Of a stretch of DNA of 64,000 nt, positions 36,866 to 47,809 are shown piece after piece. Numbering within the stretch: position 1 is the stretch's first letter; every line of letters begins with the position of its first letter. The translations under genes and the position numbers were made by a program. The notes beneath the pieces are model-generated. The model did not search any database. It was not told the origin of the DNA and saw only the letters and a program-made list of their open reading frames with translations. The DNA is from Phlebopus portentosus (taxonomy: Eukaryota; Basidiomycota; Agaricomycetes; Boletales; Boletinellaceae), in NCBI GenBank assembly GCA_037892935.1, contig JAYXKI010000011.1:124001-188000 (forward strand), written 5' to 3'.

Positions 36866-37850
36866 GTCGAGTTGAACGAAGGCAGTACCGGTACTGGTAA
36901 TATGATAATGGCAGGCATAACAGAGGGACGCTTTAAAGTAGGTTAGAAGAAGATCACATCTATGTTTCCATGAGCGCCGGCGCTCAGAATATTCAATAGC
37001 CTCGGTTGGCGAGAATAATCAACACTGGATGCAGACTGCCTTATTTCGAGTGATCGTAAGTAGGGCGAGCGGTGTCGTCCAGTATGACAATACTGGTGTT
37101 ATGTTTTGAAGGACGCAGGTATCTGAAAGTAGATATTTGGAATGGATAAAATACAATAGGGTTAGACGTTTATGGATATTTACGGCGCACGTGTCGTGAA
37201 ATACTGTAGCTTGCTCTGGTAACGTCACAGTTTATGTGACGCTACTATGATATGTCTGTCACATTTTCATTTCCACTCACTCTGCTCACCACAATCACCG
37301 CCTCTTCACCATGATCAATTTATCTACTCTAACCGCAACTTATGAAGCGCCTTTTGGTCGCAAAGATCTTCGGGCGAATTTTTGCGGCTTGGTTGACGAA
37401 CCTCATTTTAGCGGTAGGACTGGTAACACCCCGCTCGAGTCGCGAAGATGAGACCTAGACAGCTCTTGAGAAGCGATGCTCCCGCGGAGAAGATGCGAGA
37501 TGCTGGGTCTGGTACGGACCCTGTTCTCCAGAGAACTTGCTTTCTGAGACGCGAGGAACGTATTGACTATGGTTAAAACTCCGGAATGGTACCCTTGGAT
37601 TATCATTCATACGCCAAGACCGAAATGACTTCCTCTCTCTTCGACATTTCCACCAGATACTATGAATAGCTACTTTGAGAGTGCGGAAACCCGCTATGAG
37701 TCTACAACCGGAATAGTTGCTCCGATTGATTTTCATGGGAACGAGAAGTTGATGCCGGCGCTGTTTGTCTTATCTCTTTCGTTCTTAAATGTTCAAAAGG
37801 ACCTGCGGACCTAAAGTTGCCTAACTCCAACGTCTTTCTTGGTACGCGCA
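36866..37850. other. Intergenic region upstream of permease copy 2
   Basis: About 1 kb has no recognised gene. It should include the promoter of the permease at 37851. Minus-strand open frames of 60-95 codons are present but carry no domain. Confidence 0.4.
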
Positions 37851-40538
37851 ATGACCGAAGGAAAGAAGAACGAAGTGGCTGTCGAGACGGTCCATATCGA
37901 CGATGACTCCTCTTCATCGGAAGAGGATAGACGGCTTCTGCAACTTGGAATCCGACGCGAGCTGAGAAAGGAGTTCTCGAACTTCAGCACGATAAGCTTC
38001 GCTATCGGAATAATGGGGTATATTCTCTTCCTTTCTTCCTCTTTGTGCACCGGGCATGACCTTTTTTCCCCTTGACCTACGGACTTTGCAGGATCACTGC
38101 AACCATAGCATCTACGCTAAACACACCTTTAGTCCTCGGTGGTAGGGCTGTGGCGATATGGTCGTGGTTTCTTGGTTCTTTCGGATGTGTTGCAATAGCT
38201 GTTTCTGTAGCGGGTGTGTGATGACTATCACAGAATTGAAGTTTGAGGTTCACGTGAATTTGTGCAAAGAACTGGCGTCTGCTTATCCGACGGCTGGAGG
38301 CTTGTATACAAGCACAGGCTTTGTCGTTCCTCCCAAATATCGCTCTAGCGTTACTTTTGTAAATGCGTGGTAGGTGTATTTGACATCTGATCGAATTCGC
38401 TGATGTATGAACTACGATTGTTAGGTTGACCTTACTCGGGCAAATTGCAGGTTCAGCCTCTGTCATGTTTGCATTGTGGGTTTGTTCTGTTATAAACCCT
38501 TGGTTGTATCCTAATGGCGGATAGATCAGAAATGATATTCGCAGCTGTGACTATCGCAACCGATGGCAAATTCACGGCTTCAGTAGGCCAAATTCTCGGA
38601 GTATACGTCGCGGTAAATGTCATTTTCGGAATATTGAACTCCTTGCCATCGAGAATCGGCCATCGCATCTCGTATGTTTATGGTGAGTTAATTCTTTCTG
38701 GTTTATAACGATGTAGACTCGTGAATGTCGAACAGGATACATAAATGTCTTTACAACATTGGCCATTACTATCGCCATTCCCATCGCGGGGAGAAAGAGC
38801 TTGGCTCCTTCGGAGATTGTCTGGAGTGGAGTCCGTCATGTCCATTTGAAGCATGCTGATGATAGCTGACATTTGTTACAAGATCGTCGATAATTCGGGC
38901 TGGAACAACAAAGGTTTTGCTTTTCTTCTCGGGTTATTCTGCGTACAGTACGTGATGGTAAGCGTCGGAATTTTCTTAGGTTGAGGTCTCGGTTAAGTGG
39001 TCATTAGACAGATTATGATGCCGTCGCTCGTATGCCTTCATTGCTGTATGCATCTCTATGGCATCTCATTCACATCTTGGAAAATCCCAGACATGTCAGA
39101 AGAAGTACGAAATGCCGCTGTAGCAACACCCGTGGCAATCGTCGTTGGAGGTATGTAGTACTCTTCACTTTGCAGTACGCACGCGTCCCCTCTGAAGCAC
39201 GTGTACCTCATTAGTTGTTGTCACTGCTGTCCTCGGATTCTTCCTCATAATATCAGCCTGCTATGGGATTCGCGACATTAGCGCTTTACCTGGTCCTACA
39301 GGGCTAGCTCTTGCTCAAGTAGGTGCCTACGTCTAGGAACTCTAGGTTCACGTCTAATCACTTTATAGATTATTTTGGATAACGTTGGGAAAGATGGTAC
39401 CCTCGTTTTGTGGACGTGCGTCATCATCAACATAGCGATGGTTTGCTTGTGCGGCCAGCTGGCCTGTATCAGAAGTAGGCGCCTTGTTGATATAGAAGGA
39501 ACATCGCCGCTGATTTGATCTGAATAGGCATATATGCAATCTCACGAGATGTAAGCACATATACTTATACTGCCATGGCTTTTCCTGTCTTGTGATACTG
39601 ATGATTCTATCTTAAGAACGTTCTCCCTGATGGGCGTATCGTCAGCAAAGTCTGGTCGAGAACGAAGACGCCGATCTTCGCAGCTATCCTGACTGTTATC
39701 CTTGTGTCGTTACTCGGACTTCTTGCCCTCGCATCACTCATCGCCGTGCGTATCCTTCTAAAGCCTCAAGTCGGATCGAATTGCTGATTCTCCTGTCCTT
39801 CCAGGTAAACGCGATTTTCAGGTAATAGTATCATTCAGTGTTACTAGACCCATGGGATTTATTTCAAATAACTCTAGCGTCTGCGCACTCGCGCTAGACA
39901 TATCCTACGTGGTAAGCGCTGAAAATCTATAATATGACGAGAACATCTATGCAATATGCCCCTTTCGAAAACGTCACAGATTCCTATCATCGCGAAAGTG
40001 TACATTTCCTTTCAGAAAGATCCAGAGCAACGATTCATCCCAGGACCGTTTTACACAGGGAGATGGAGTGTAATCATCAACCTTTACGCTATAGTCTGGT
40101 GAGCATGCCGAACAGCTTTTGGTCACTGTCTTTTGATAATAACGAAACGGCATTGACCAGGACGATTCTTGAGACGGGGTGAGGGCTTGTAGAACCGCAA
40201 GCTTCGCAGTCTCTCAGCTCAGAACTGACGATGTATCCAGTATCCTGATAATGCCACAAGTCTTCCCGGTAACTGCAGCGACCATGAACTACACGGCTCC
40301 TATCCTGGTTGCTGTCTGTGGTTTATCTTGGATCTGGTACGAGCTCTACTGGGTATGTCGCATTTCTAATTTTCGATGGTCAAGGGTATACTATCTTACT
40401 TCGGATTCATGACCTTAGCATCGGCATTATACTGGTCCTGCCTCCGACAACCTTCTATCAACTACAATTTCATCAGTACCTTCAGCTTTGGACGATGTGG
40501 AACAGGAGAAAAGTAGCAAGGACAAGGAGCTGGCATGA
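37851..40538 (+). CDS. Amino-acid/GABA/choline-type permease (APC superfamily), copy 2
   Basis: Paralogue of the gene at 32526-35617 with the same exon borders where checked. It starts MTEGKKNEVAVETVHIDDD at 37851 and continues LQLGIRRELRKEFSNFSTIS, IASTLNTPLVLGG, IWSWFLGSFGCVAIAVSVAE, LASAYPTAGGLYTSTGFVVP, EMIFAAVTIATDGKFTASVG, NSGWNNKGFAFLLGLFCVQY, HMSEEVRNAAVATPVAIVVG, YGIRDISALPGPTGLALAQ, AISRDNVLPDGRIVSKVW, ALALDISYVVSIPIIAKVYI, RFIPGPFYTGRWSVIINLYA, MPQVFPVTAATMNYTAPIL and GLSWIWYELYW, then a short polar tail stopping at 40538. Here the N-terminal exon is in frame with the core, unlike copy 1. All transmembrane segments expected for the family are present. Transported compound unknown. 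Confidence 0.85.
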
Positions 40539-41330
40539 CCTAACTCGTACGATGAATGGAGTCGACCGACTGCGGAGCGTCGCTTCCGCAGCCGATTCTA
40601 CTTTAAATTCGTCATATGTATCATACACAAAGTATGTGCGCACTCGTGTATTCGACGAGAGAACTATCAGTTGGATGACGCCTACACGAGGTCAACCATA
40701 TAAGAAAACGAAAGGTAATGAAAGGACAACAGGTAAAGCTGCAAACCCGTATGTGTGGAAAGATGCGAGAGGTGGAAGGAAGTGTTTCCAGATGGAAACG
40801 AGGTAAAAAGAGAGGAACTGAATGGAGAACGAAAGCGCTGGCGAAACAAGTTTTCAGAGAGATATTAGTGTAACAGCCTGGAAAATACAGAAAGACAGAG
40901 AGACAAAGGCACAGACGGAGAGAAACGAGACGAAAATACGTGTAAATGCAAGGAGAACAGAAAAACAGTGAGAAAACGAAGGAAAACGAAACATCACGAA
41001 GTAAACGAGCAATTGGGTGTGGAGAACGGGACGTGCACCGAAAAGTGTGCGGCCAAGATCGTATGTATGTACGTACGTGCAAGAGTTAAATTAAGAGAGA
41101 AAAGAGAACACACAAAGACCTATGATGAACAAGAAAGAAGCCATGGACAGAGACGAGATTGAAAGGAAGATACAATAAAGGATACCGATGCAGTAATGCA
41201 GACCGGCTTTTGTTATCTAGCAGCACGTCCAAGCTAGCAATCGGAGGGAGTTACACTGATCTAAGAGAGCCTGGGTAGCATTCTGGTTTCATCAGTTTAT
41301 CGTCTTGGAACATAAAAGACTAGCGACTGC
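40539..41330. other. Convergent intergenic region, purine-rich
   Basis: About 790 bases lie between the 3' ends of the permease (+) and the LARP gene (-). The plus strand is strikingly A/G-rich (40700-41160), which creates a long Ser/Phe/Leu-rich open frame on the minus strand (40621-41082) that I regard as spurious. It may be the LARP 3' untranslated region, pyrimidine-rich in the mRNA. Confidence 0.4.
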
Positions 41331-44300
41331 TTACAATAACAGTTTATACTTGCTGTAACTCCCGTCACTGTCAGGTAGCGCCAACCCAGGGTCGGCTTTC
41401 TTCACCCCTAAAATGAAGACCACATCGTCTTCCTCCCCCTCCTCTGTCTCCTTCTCTGTTTCCTCGCACTCTACGGTACTCTCAATTGCACCCGGAAGAA
41501 CATAGTTGGCCCATTGCTGGTTCGCCAATCTTACGTGGTTGCCTCGGACTTCCACGAGTGACGAAATTCCGAGAACCTCCTTCACGAATTGCGCGTCCTG
41601 AGTTAGCTGTCTGACGCGATTGAAGGATGCTATCAAGGAGATCGGAATCCAGCCTTTCGAGTCCATCTGAAAAATTTAAGCCAATCAATCTCAAAAACAT
41701 CATGGAATATTCTTAAAAACACTCACCTGTTTCTTGAGATAGATATCCGAGGCCAGATTCTGAGCACCGAAGTAATACTCAAGTTGCCCGAGCAAGTATA
41801 ACCTAGTCGGATCCAACGGGAATGACAGAGTGGTGACCGGCATAGGTACTGGTGGGGCTTGCGGATGCTGAAGATATTGCGACTGCGATTGAGCCGACGG
41901 TGGAACTTGAGACTGAGGAGGCACGAAAGTTGAATTAAACTGCCCATATGGTGAAGCCATATATTGAGAAGTACTTGTTGTCGGTGAAACAAAGTATCCA
42001 TTTGGGTTAGAAATGTCAGGCGACATCTGCGGTTGTTGCTGTTGTGTACTTTGTTGTTGCTGGAACGGACCTGTAGATACGCTCAGTGAAGGCTGGTGTC
42101 GTTGGAAGTTGCTATGTCCTCCACGTCCACCGAAACTGCCCCTCGAGAAGCCTCTACCGAAGCCATTTTGCCCTCGCCCACGTCGTCCGCCGAAACCACC
42201 TCTAGGACCTTCGTAATAACCAGGGCCGTACCCTCCAGTAGTTGAGCTTCTTCGCATTCTACCTGCGCCGAAATCGTTCGCTTCGCGCAGATTAGAATCA
42301 CGATAATTACCACGTTCAAATCTGTCTTCACGACGGTCGGGCATGTACCCTTGTCCGAACCCATATCCAAAGTCGCGTACCTCCCATTCGTCACCTCCGC
42401 TAGTCATTCCGGTCATAGGTACGAGAGTATGACCAGACGAATGTGTGCCTGGTCCAGGAGAAGACAAAACGAGAGGAGACACAAAGCCCGGGTTTAATGG
42501 TAAGGGAGCAAGGGAAGGGACATGCGATGGAAGAGGCTGTACGTTGTTTTGAGGGCTTTGAGATGGCAACGGCACAGGCGGCATCTGCATCTGCATCTGC
42601 GGCACCATATTGTATCCACCAACCTGAAACGCTGGAGAAACGTTTGGTGGAGGATAGTGTAGCATATGGTGCGGCTGTGGCTGCAAGATCTGAGAATCGA
42701 GTTGCTGCTGAGTAGGTTCATTCTGATCATAAGGCTCTCCGCTTTGCTCTGCATTCTCATTCGGCAATGGCTCTGAGTCTTGCTGCGCGCTCGTCCCGAA
42801 CTGCCATCTTGAGCCTTTGTCGGTGAGATCAATAACTTTGATCGAATCAGCCACCTCGTCTACGACATCCCTACCAGATGCTGTTCGTCGTACGCGAATC
42901 GCTGCAGATCCTTCAAAACCAACCGCAAATGTGGTCTGGGTTTTCTTGCTGCCTTGTTTCCCAGCCTCAGAAACAGAAGATGCCGATGGTAGCGGCGGCG
43001 CCGGAGATGGACTCTTCAAACCACCCGGCTGACCTACACTGCCGAATACCATTTCCGTTCCGCCTTCAACCACTTCACTTATGTTTTGACGCGAAGTGGA
43101 GCCATCGATCAGTGGACTCACAGGGACTGCCACAATAGTCCGATACCCGGAAAGCGCCTCGCTTTCCTGAGGTGGAGGAGGTCGCGTCATTGTTGACGCA
43201 GGTGGAAGTATGGGCGACAGATGCGACGCAGCCTCTCCTTGCTGCGTGTTTCCCTGGTATGGCGGGGCCTGAGACTCGAGCTGTTGATCAGGTATAGGTG
43301 CAGGGTAGTACGGGTATGGGACAGGTTGGTACATATATGGGAAGGGCGGCTGGCCTGAAGGGAACTGTTGAGGAATGCCATATGATGCATATGCGACAAA
43401 ACCTTGTTGCTGCATGGATGGACCACCGCTTCCAGGGCTTGGCACCGGAGGAGGAGGTATAACATAGCCTGCGCTCGCAGGAATAGGAGCATAGGCAAAG
43501 CCCTGAGGTCCCGAATGCGGCGGCGGGTAATAAACTGGTGAATGAGAGTAGGGAGTCTGGGACCGCGAGCGAGGAGCAGAAAGAGATTGAGGCGGGCTGA
43601 TAAAAGTAATATTATCCTGATAAGACCGCTGTGAAGACGGTATACTCTGGCTTTCCGCAGGCTGGGGCAAAGGCGGCTGCTCCTCCACAGTAGAGATCCC
43701 GTTCGGAAGCCTTTTAGCGGCGGCTGTGCTCGAGGCCGCCGCAGTATTTGGAGCACCGGATTGCTCTTCAGGCAATCTCCGCCCGCGCATTCCAATACGT
43801 GGGCTTGAATGAACAGAAGTTGTCCGTGAGTGTGTCGTGGATTCCGCACGCGACTGCACCGACGAAGTTTCGCCGGCCTTCGGTCCGACTCCAGATCCAT
43901 TGCTCAAGCTCGCCACGTATGACTGGGCTTGATTCTGACTTCGATTCTGGCTCTGGCCCTGGTTCAGTGTTGATCGGGCTTGAGACTGCTGTCGAGAGCG
44001 AGACTTTGTTTGATTACCCCGCCGATGTTGCGAATGTGGACGAGAGTTAGCTGCTGATTGCGCATCATGAGCTGCTTGTAACTCTGCTGGTGGTATCTGG
44101 ACCCATTTTGGTTTCTCAGCTAATAGAAAGATATGTAAGCCTCCCTTGTCTCGTGATATTTGGGATAGATATAAGAATAAGAGGGCGCGTGAAAGCAAGA
44201 TTAAGCAATGACCAGATAAAAAGCGAGCCCAAAGGGTGGTGAACATAGATGAAAAGATATGGCCAGGGAGAAAAATAAGGGCAAAAGCTAATCTCCTACC

Positions 44301-44996
44301 TTTCTTTGATGGACCGTCCTTTTTGTCCATCTCAGCAATAGAACCAGAGACCGATGTCGATGAAGAAGGTGCACCTTTCCCCATCTCTGGCCAACTATCA
44401 GCGTCATCCAGACTAGGTGGTGTAAGAGACGCTGACGAAGCGTTCGCACGACCTTGCGCATGGCGATGAGGCGTAACATGAACCACAAATGTATCGTGGT
44501 CTCCGCTCGTCAAATCATCCAGAGATGAGGGGGCATTTATTCCATTGATCGGAGCTCTGCCAGTAGTGGTTGATGTCTGTGGAGGAGAGTTTTCGGTCTG
44601 AACGGAAGCGCTTGCGTGTCCCTGCTGCTGCTGGACCCCAACTGCGCGTTCCCTCTGCTCTCGTCGTGCCGCCCATACATTCGCAAGGGGCGGCTTAGTC
44701 GGGCTTTTGGGCATTGGAGGAAAAGCTTGCTGCTCTTCGATGCTTGTTTGAGAAGAAGATGGAGGCGGCGAGCCGGGGAGGGTGAGCGCAGCCGTCGAGT
44801 TCGGAGTGAGGTTCCTGCTCGATGAAGCGGGTGATGTTGACTCGTCACCCGAGCGCGTCTTCACATTAGGGCCCGACGGGCGTGCACGAGAAGCAGAGTG
44901 CGCTGGCTGAGACGCGCTTGCCAGACGCGCGCGATCGGCGTAAGACAAAGAAAGTGGCTTGGAAGCCGGCACGTTCGATGACGACGGTGCTGCCAT
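41331..44996 (-). CDS. La-related protein (LARP1 / Sro9-Slf1 type), La-motif RNA-binding protein
   Basis: Cytoplasmic RNA-binding protein that associates with mRNAs and polysomes. Three exons: 44996-44300, 44119-41727 and 41666-41331, giving about 1,140 residues. The first 1,000 or so are low complexity, rich in Ser, Pro and Gln, with FPPMPKSPTKPPLANVWAAR (the conserved N-terminal motif of fungal Sro9-like proteins), EKPKWVQIPPAEL, and an RGG/FGG region (about 42110-42250) likely to bind RNA. The C-terminal La motif reads PTRLYLLGQLEYYFGAQNLA, SDIYLKKQ, then MDSKGWIPISLIASFNRVRQ and VKEVLGISSLVEVRGNHVRL, followed by an acidic tail. The 180-nt intron 44299-44120 is certain because the unspliced reading is an unrelated hydrophobic insert. 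Start at 44996 is well placed. Confidence 0.9.
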
Positions 44997-45679
44997 GTTG
45001 GAGCGTTATTCGTCACCTTCAGACGGAGAGATGCTTGACCGTGACCTCAAAGACACGCTCGAGTGGCGACAACGAGCTAGCTACGGCGACGACGATGAGA
45101 GCGACGAGGAGGATGAAGGTGGAGGGTGGAGAGGGTGGAGGAGTGGGTGCGCAGGAATTGCTTGTAAGCTATCACTCATCGACCCAGTTCCAGACCAGAC
45201 AACAGTTCAAGGCGTTGCAATTGCCTTTTCCGGATGTTTGAAAGTATAAAACTGTTGGAAATCGATTAGAAATTCTCTATTTTATACCGTATTTGGGAAA
45301 ATCACATGGATCCAAGGGCTCTTGTTTTGTTTCGTCTCACCCACAACGTCTATGCAGATTCATGATGGCTTATTTTGAACGCTTTGACCTGGTCGCTAGT
45401 GCAGCTCGAATCCATTATCTCACTCTCGTTCTAACCATGCTTTTCTGCAAAAACAATATCATTATTCACTTTCAAAACAATTTTACTCGATCTCTCCAAC
45501 GATTGAAGTTCAATTTGATTCTCCCCCTATCACTTTATCTGATTCAAATCAGTCAAATTTCCAGGAACCTTCAATGTTTTGCTATTCTTAGACAGGACTA
45601 TATAGTTGCTGGCGACGGCAGTCTCCACGTTTCATGACAGCAGCTCTGCTCACGCGGTCAGTTCCAGCTCACGCACAAG
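44997..45679. other. Divergent promoter region of LARP and the unknown gene
   Basis: About 680 bases. Next to the LARP start the plus strand is a run of GA/GGA-rich sequence (45010-45170), so the LARP mRNA leader would be pyrimidine-rich. At the other end a TATATA at 45599-45604 lies about 76 bases upstream of the ATG at 45680. Confidence 0.4.
45599..45604 (+). promoter_or_regulatory. TATA box of the unknown gene at 45680
   Basis: TATATA within GGACTATATAGTTGC, about 76 bases upstream of the ATG, is well placed for a core promoter. Confidence 0.45.
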
Positions 45680-47452
45680 ATGACTGAGGTTTCTCCTCTT
45701 GGCCCTATTGATCCGTCTTCTGTGACAAGCACTGATCAGCAGAATGCCGAGACCGAAAAGAAGGCACCGTGGATCGTTAGGAAGCTCGTTGGAGTAAGTG
45801 TTTTGATCACAACAGTTTTGAAACGGATGGATCTATTGAGCACGTTTAGTCTATGACAGGGAGGGTAGTGATGTCCTCGTATGAAAGTTTGAGGGCAGCA
45901 GGAACATCCGTTGTTTGCTTGTCTCCTGTAAGTACTCGGACTATACTGTTCTGATCTCCTCTATAGTGACTTGACATGGTATTAAGTGGGGAGACTCGAG
46001 CCCTGTATTTCTGCCCTGCGTTCGTTTCAGAGATTTGGTCGTCCATGCGGTAATAGCTGGGACGGTGAGGCATTGAATAAATCCTGTTTTGCATCCTCTT
46101 TACGAGTTGATCATTTATACCAGGGAGGAGTCGCAGCGGTCGCAGCGCCAGTAATGGGTCCCGTCTCGGATGTAGTAATCGACACAATCGGAGACAGCCT
46201 CCTCGTCGAAATCGGATTAAACGTAGGCTTCGAAGCCTCCTCAAAGGTCGCCAATGACCTCCTAATCGAACACACCATCAAACATATTATCCCAGCGCCC
46301 TCCGCACGTCTTCAAACCACAGGCGTCAAGGAGCTTCTAATCACACTTAAGTATAAGCACACTCTTGAAGATGCACAACTCGGATTCTTCCGAAGTTCGG
46401 TGCACGATGGAGACGCCGGCGCAGGTTTGTTCGCTGATGTGAAGGAGTACCTTGCTACGGAGAAAGGATGGTTTAATCCTTACCTGTTCGCGAGTGGACG
46501 TAGGCCCATTATCCCGCGATCGATGAAACCGGATGTGGTGTTTTGTCATGGTCCGTTCTTGTCAGGTTAGTGACGCAGATTTCTACTCTTTTTGCGGTTA
46601 TAATACATAGTGCGTGCTAATAGCACTCGCACTTGATTCACAGGTGACTACAAAATAGGTGCTCTCTTGATGCACGAAAGCGCTTCCGTTATCACTCTCT
46701 GCGACGCACCTGCACCGGAACAATCATCCTCGACTCAATCTAACACCTCCACATCAAACCCAAACCCGACGGATGCCTCCCTTCTCGACCGCCTGCATCT
46801 CCCCTCCCTCTCAAAGTACCTCCCGCAATCTCGCTCTCCCTCCCCTTCTTCCTCCCGCGCACCCTCCCCCGAACCAAGCTTAGCTCCTCTTCCAGTCCCA
46901 CCACAACCCCGGCGCCTCGTCCTCCTAGTCCTTTCTCTCGCACCACACCGCGCAGGCATGTGGTCTACATCCGCCAGACCAGGCGAAAGTGCGCTCCGCT
47001 ACACCCTGTTGAACGGCTGTCCGGCGATCGTCCTCCCCGCGCGCACGGGCGCTCCGCTCATCGCCTGGGATACACTTACGTTGGAGACGCTTCATGAGCT
47101 GAAGGACCAGCTTCCTCCCCCGCTCGAGTCTGCTTCCGACTCCGAGTTGTTGAAGTCCAGCGGTAAGGATAATCGTGAAGGAGGACCACGGTTCCGCGGG
47201 ACGCTTGACGTGCTGAACGAATATATCAGTCTATGTGTCGACTGGACACGCGTTCGACTCGGGCCTGTCGCAAATTCGAACGGCGAAGGAGACACAACGA
47301 ACGTACTCGGAGACGAAGAGCAGAAGAAGACTGCTGTTCGTGACGCATTGGCGATTCTCTTGATCGCTGCAATTTGCAGTAAAGATAGTAAAGAAGTTAA
47401 AGATAAAGTGGATGTGGAAAGAGCAGGGATTGTTATTTTTAGGATACCATAG
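45680..47452 (+). CDS. Unrecognised fungal protein
   Basis: About five exons join to roughly 500 residues. The start is MTEVSPLGPIDPSSVTSTDQ (45680). A short exon codes VVMSSYESLRAAGTSVVCLS, then WGDSSPVFLPCVRFRDLVVH leads to a Gly/Ala/Val-rich segment GGVAAVAAPVMGPVSDVVID, TIGDSLLVEIGLNVGFEASS, DLLIEHTIKHIIPAPSARL, a middle part with PYLFASGRRPIIPRSMKPDV and VVFCHGPFLSGDYKIGALLM, a Ser/Pro-rich insert (about 46725-46900), then RRLVLLVLSLAPHRAGMWST, SALRYTLLNGCPAIVLPART and WDTLTLETLHELKDQLPPP. The last part is helical, ending VERAGIVIFRIP at 47452. I recognise no catalytic motif, signal peptide or clear membrane helix, apart from the small-residue-rich stretch that could insert in a membrane. 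Well-formed introns and continuous frame support a real gene. Confidence 0.7.
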
Positions 47453-47809
47453 AGCTTTCGACTGTTAAATGACACTCTTGAGCGATATGTAGTAGTTGAC
47501 CGTTGAATATTTTTCGCCGAGAGCGACGACTAGTATTTACCCATCAGCTGGTATGAACCTGTATCCGTGCATTGGCAGCTTCCCCTCGCATAATCCGGAA
47601 AGACATGCATCTGTTACAGAAAGGCAGGTATTTTACTCTTAGCCCAGTGCCGAGGATCCAGACTTCTTCTATGGTTATTCCCCTATGCATATCGTGGCTC
47701 GCGGGTCGCGAACGAGTACATTCAGACAATCAAGATACAACATTTCTTTCATTTCCAGCCTTTATCATACACATAAACATACCCATCAGCAGATCTCGAC
47801 TTTGAGAAA
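47453..47809. other. Convergent intergenic region
   Basis: About 360 bases between the 3' ends of the unknown gene (+) and the aldehyde dehydrogenase (-). Nothing recognisable is seen. Confidence 0.4.

Noticed and set aside
40621..41082. 153-codon minus-strand frame between the permease and LARP
   Set aside because: Composition follows from the purine-rich plus strand; the peptide is a Ser/Phe/Leu/Cys mix without a domain or splice logic.
43187..43900. 237-codon minus-strand frame inside LARP
   Set aside because: Overlaps the 1,000-residue LARP frame and has no domain.
44120..44299. Hydrophobic segment within the LARP reading frame as a membrane anchor
   Set aside because: It is an in-frame intron with good splice signals; splicing gives KKAEKPKWVQIPP, a conserved Sro9-like motif.
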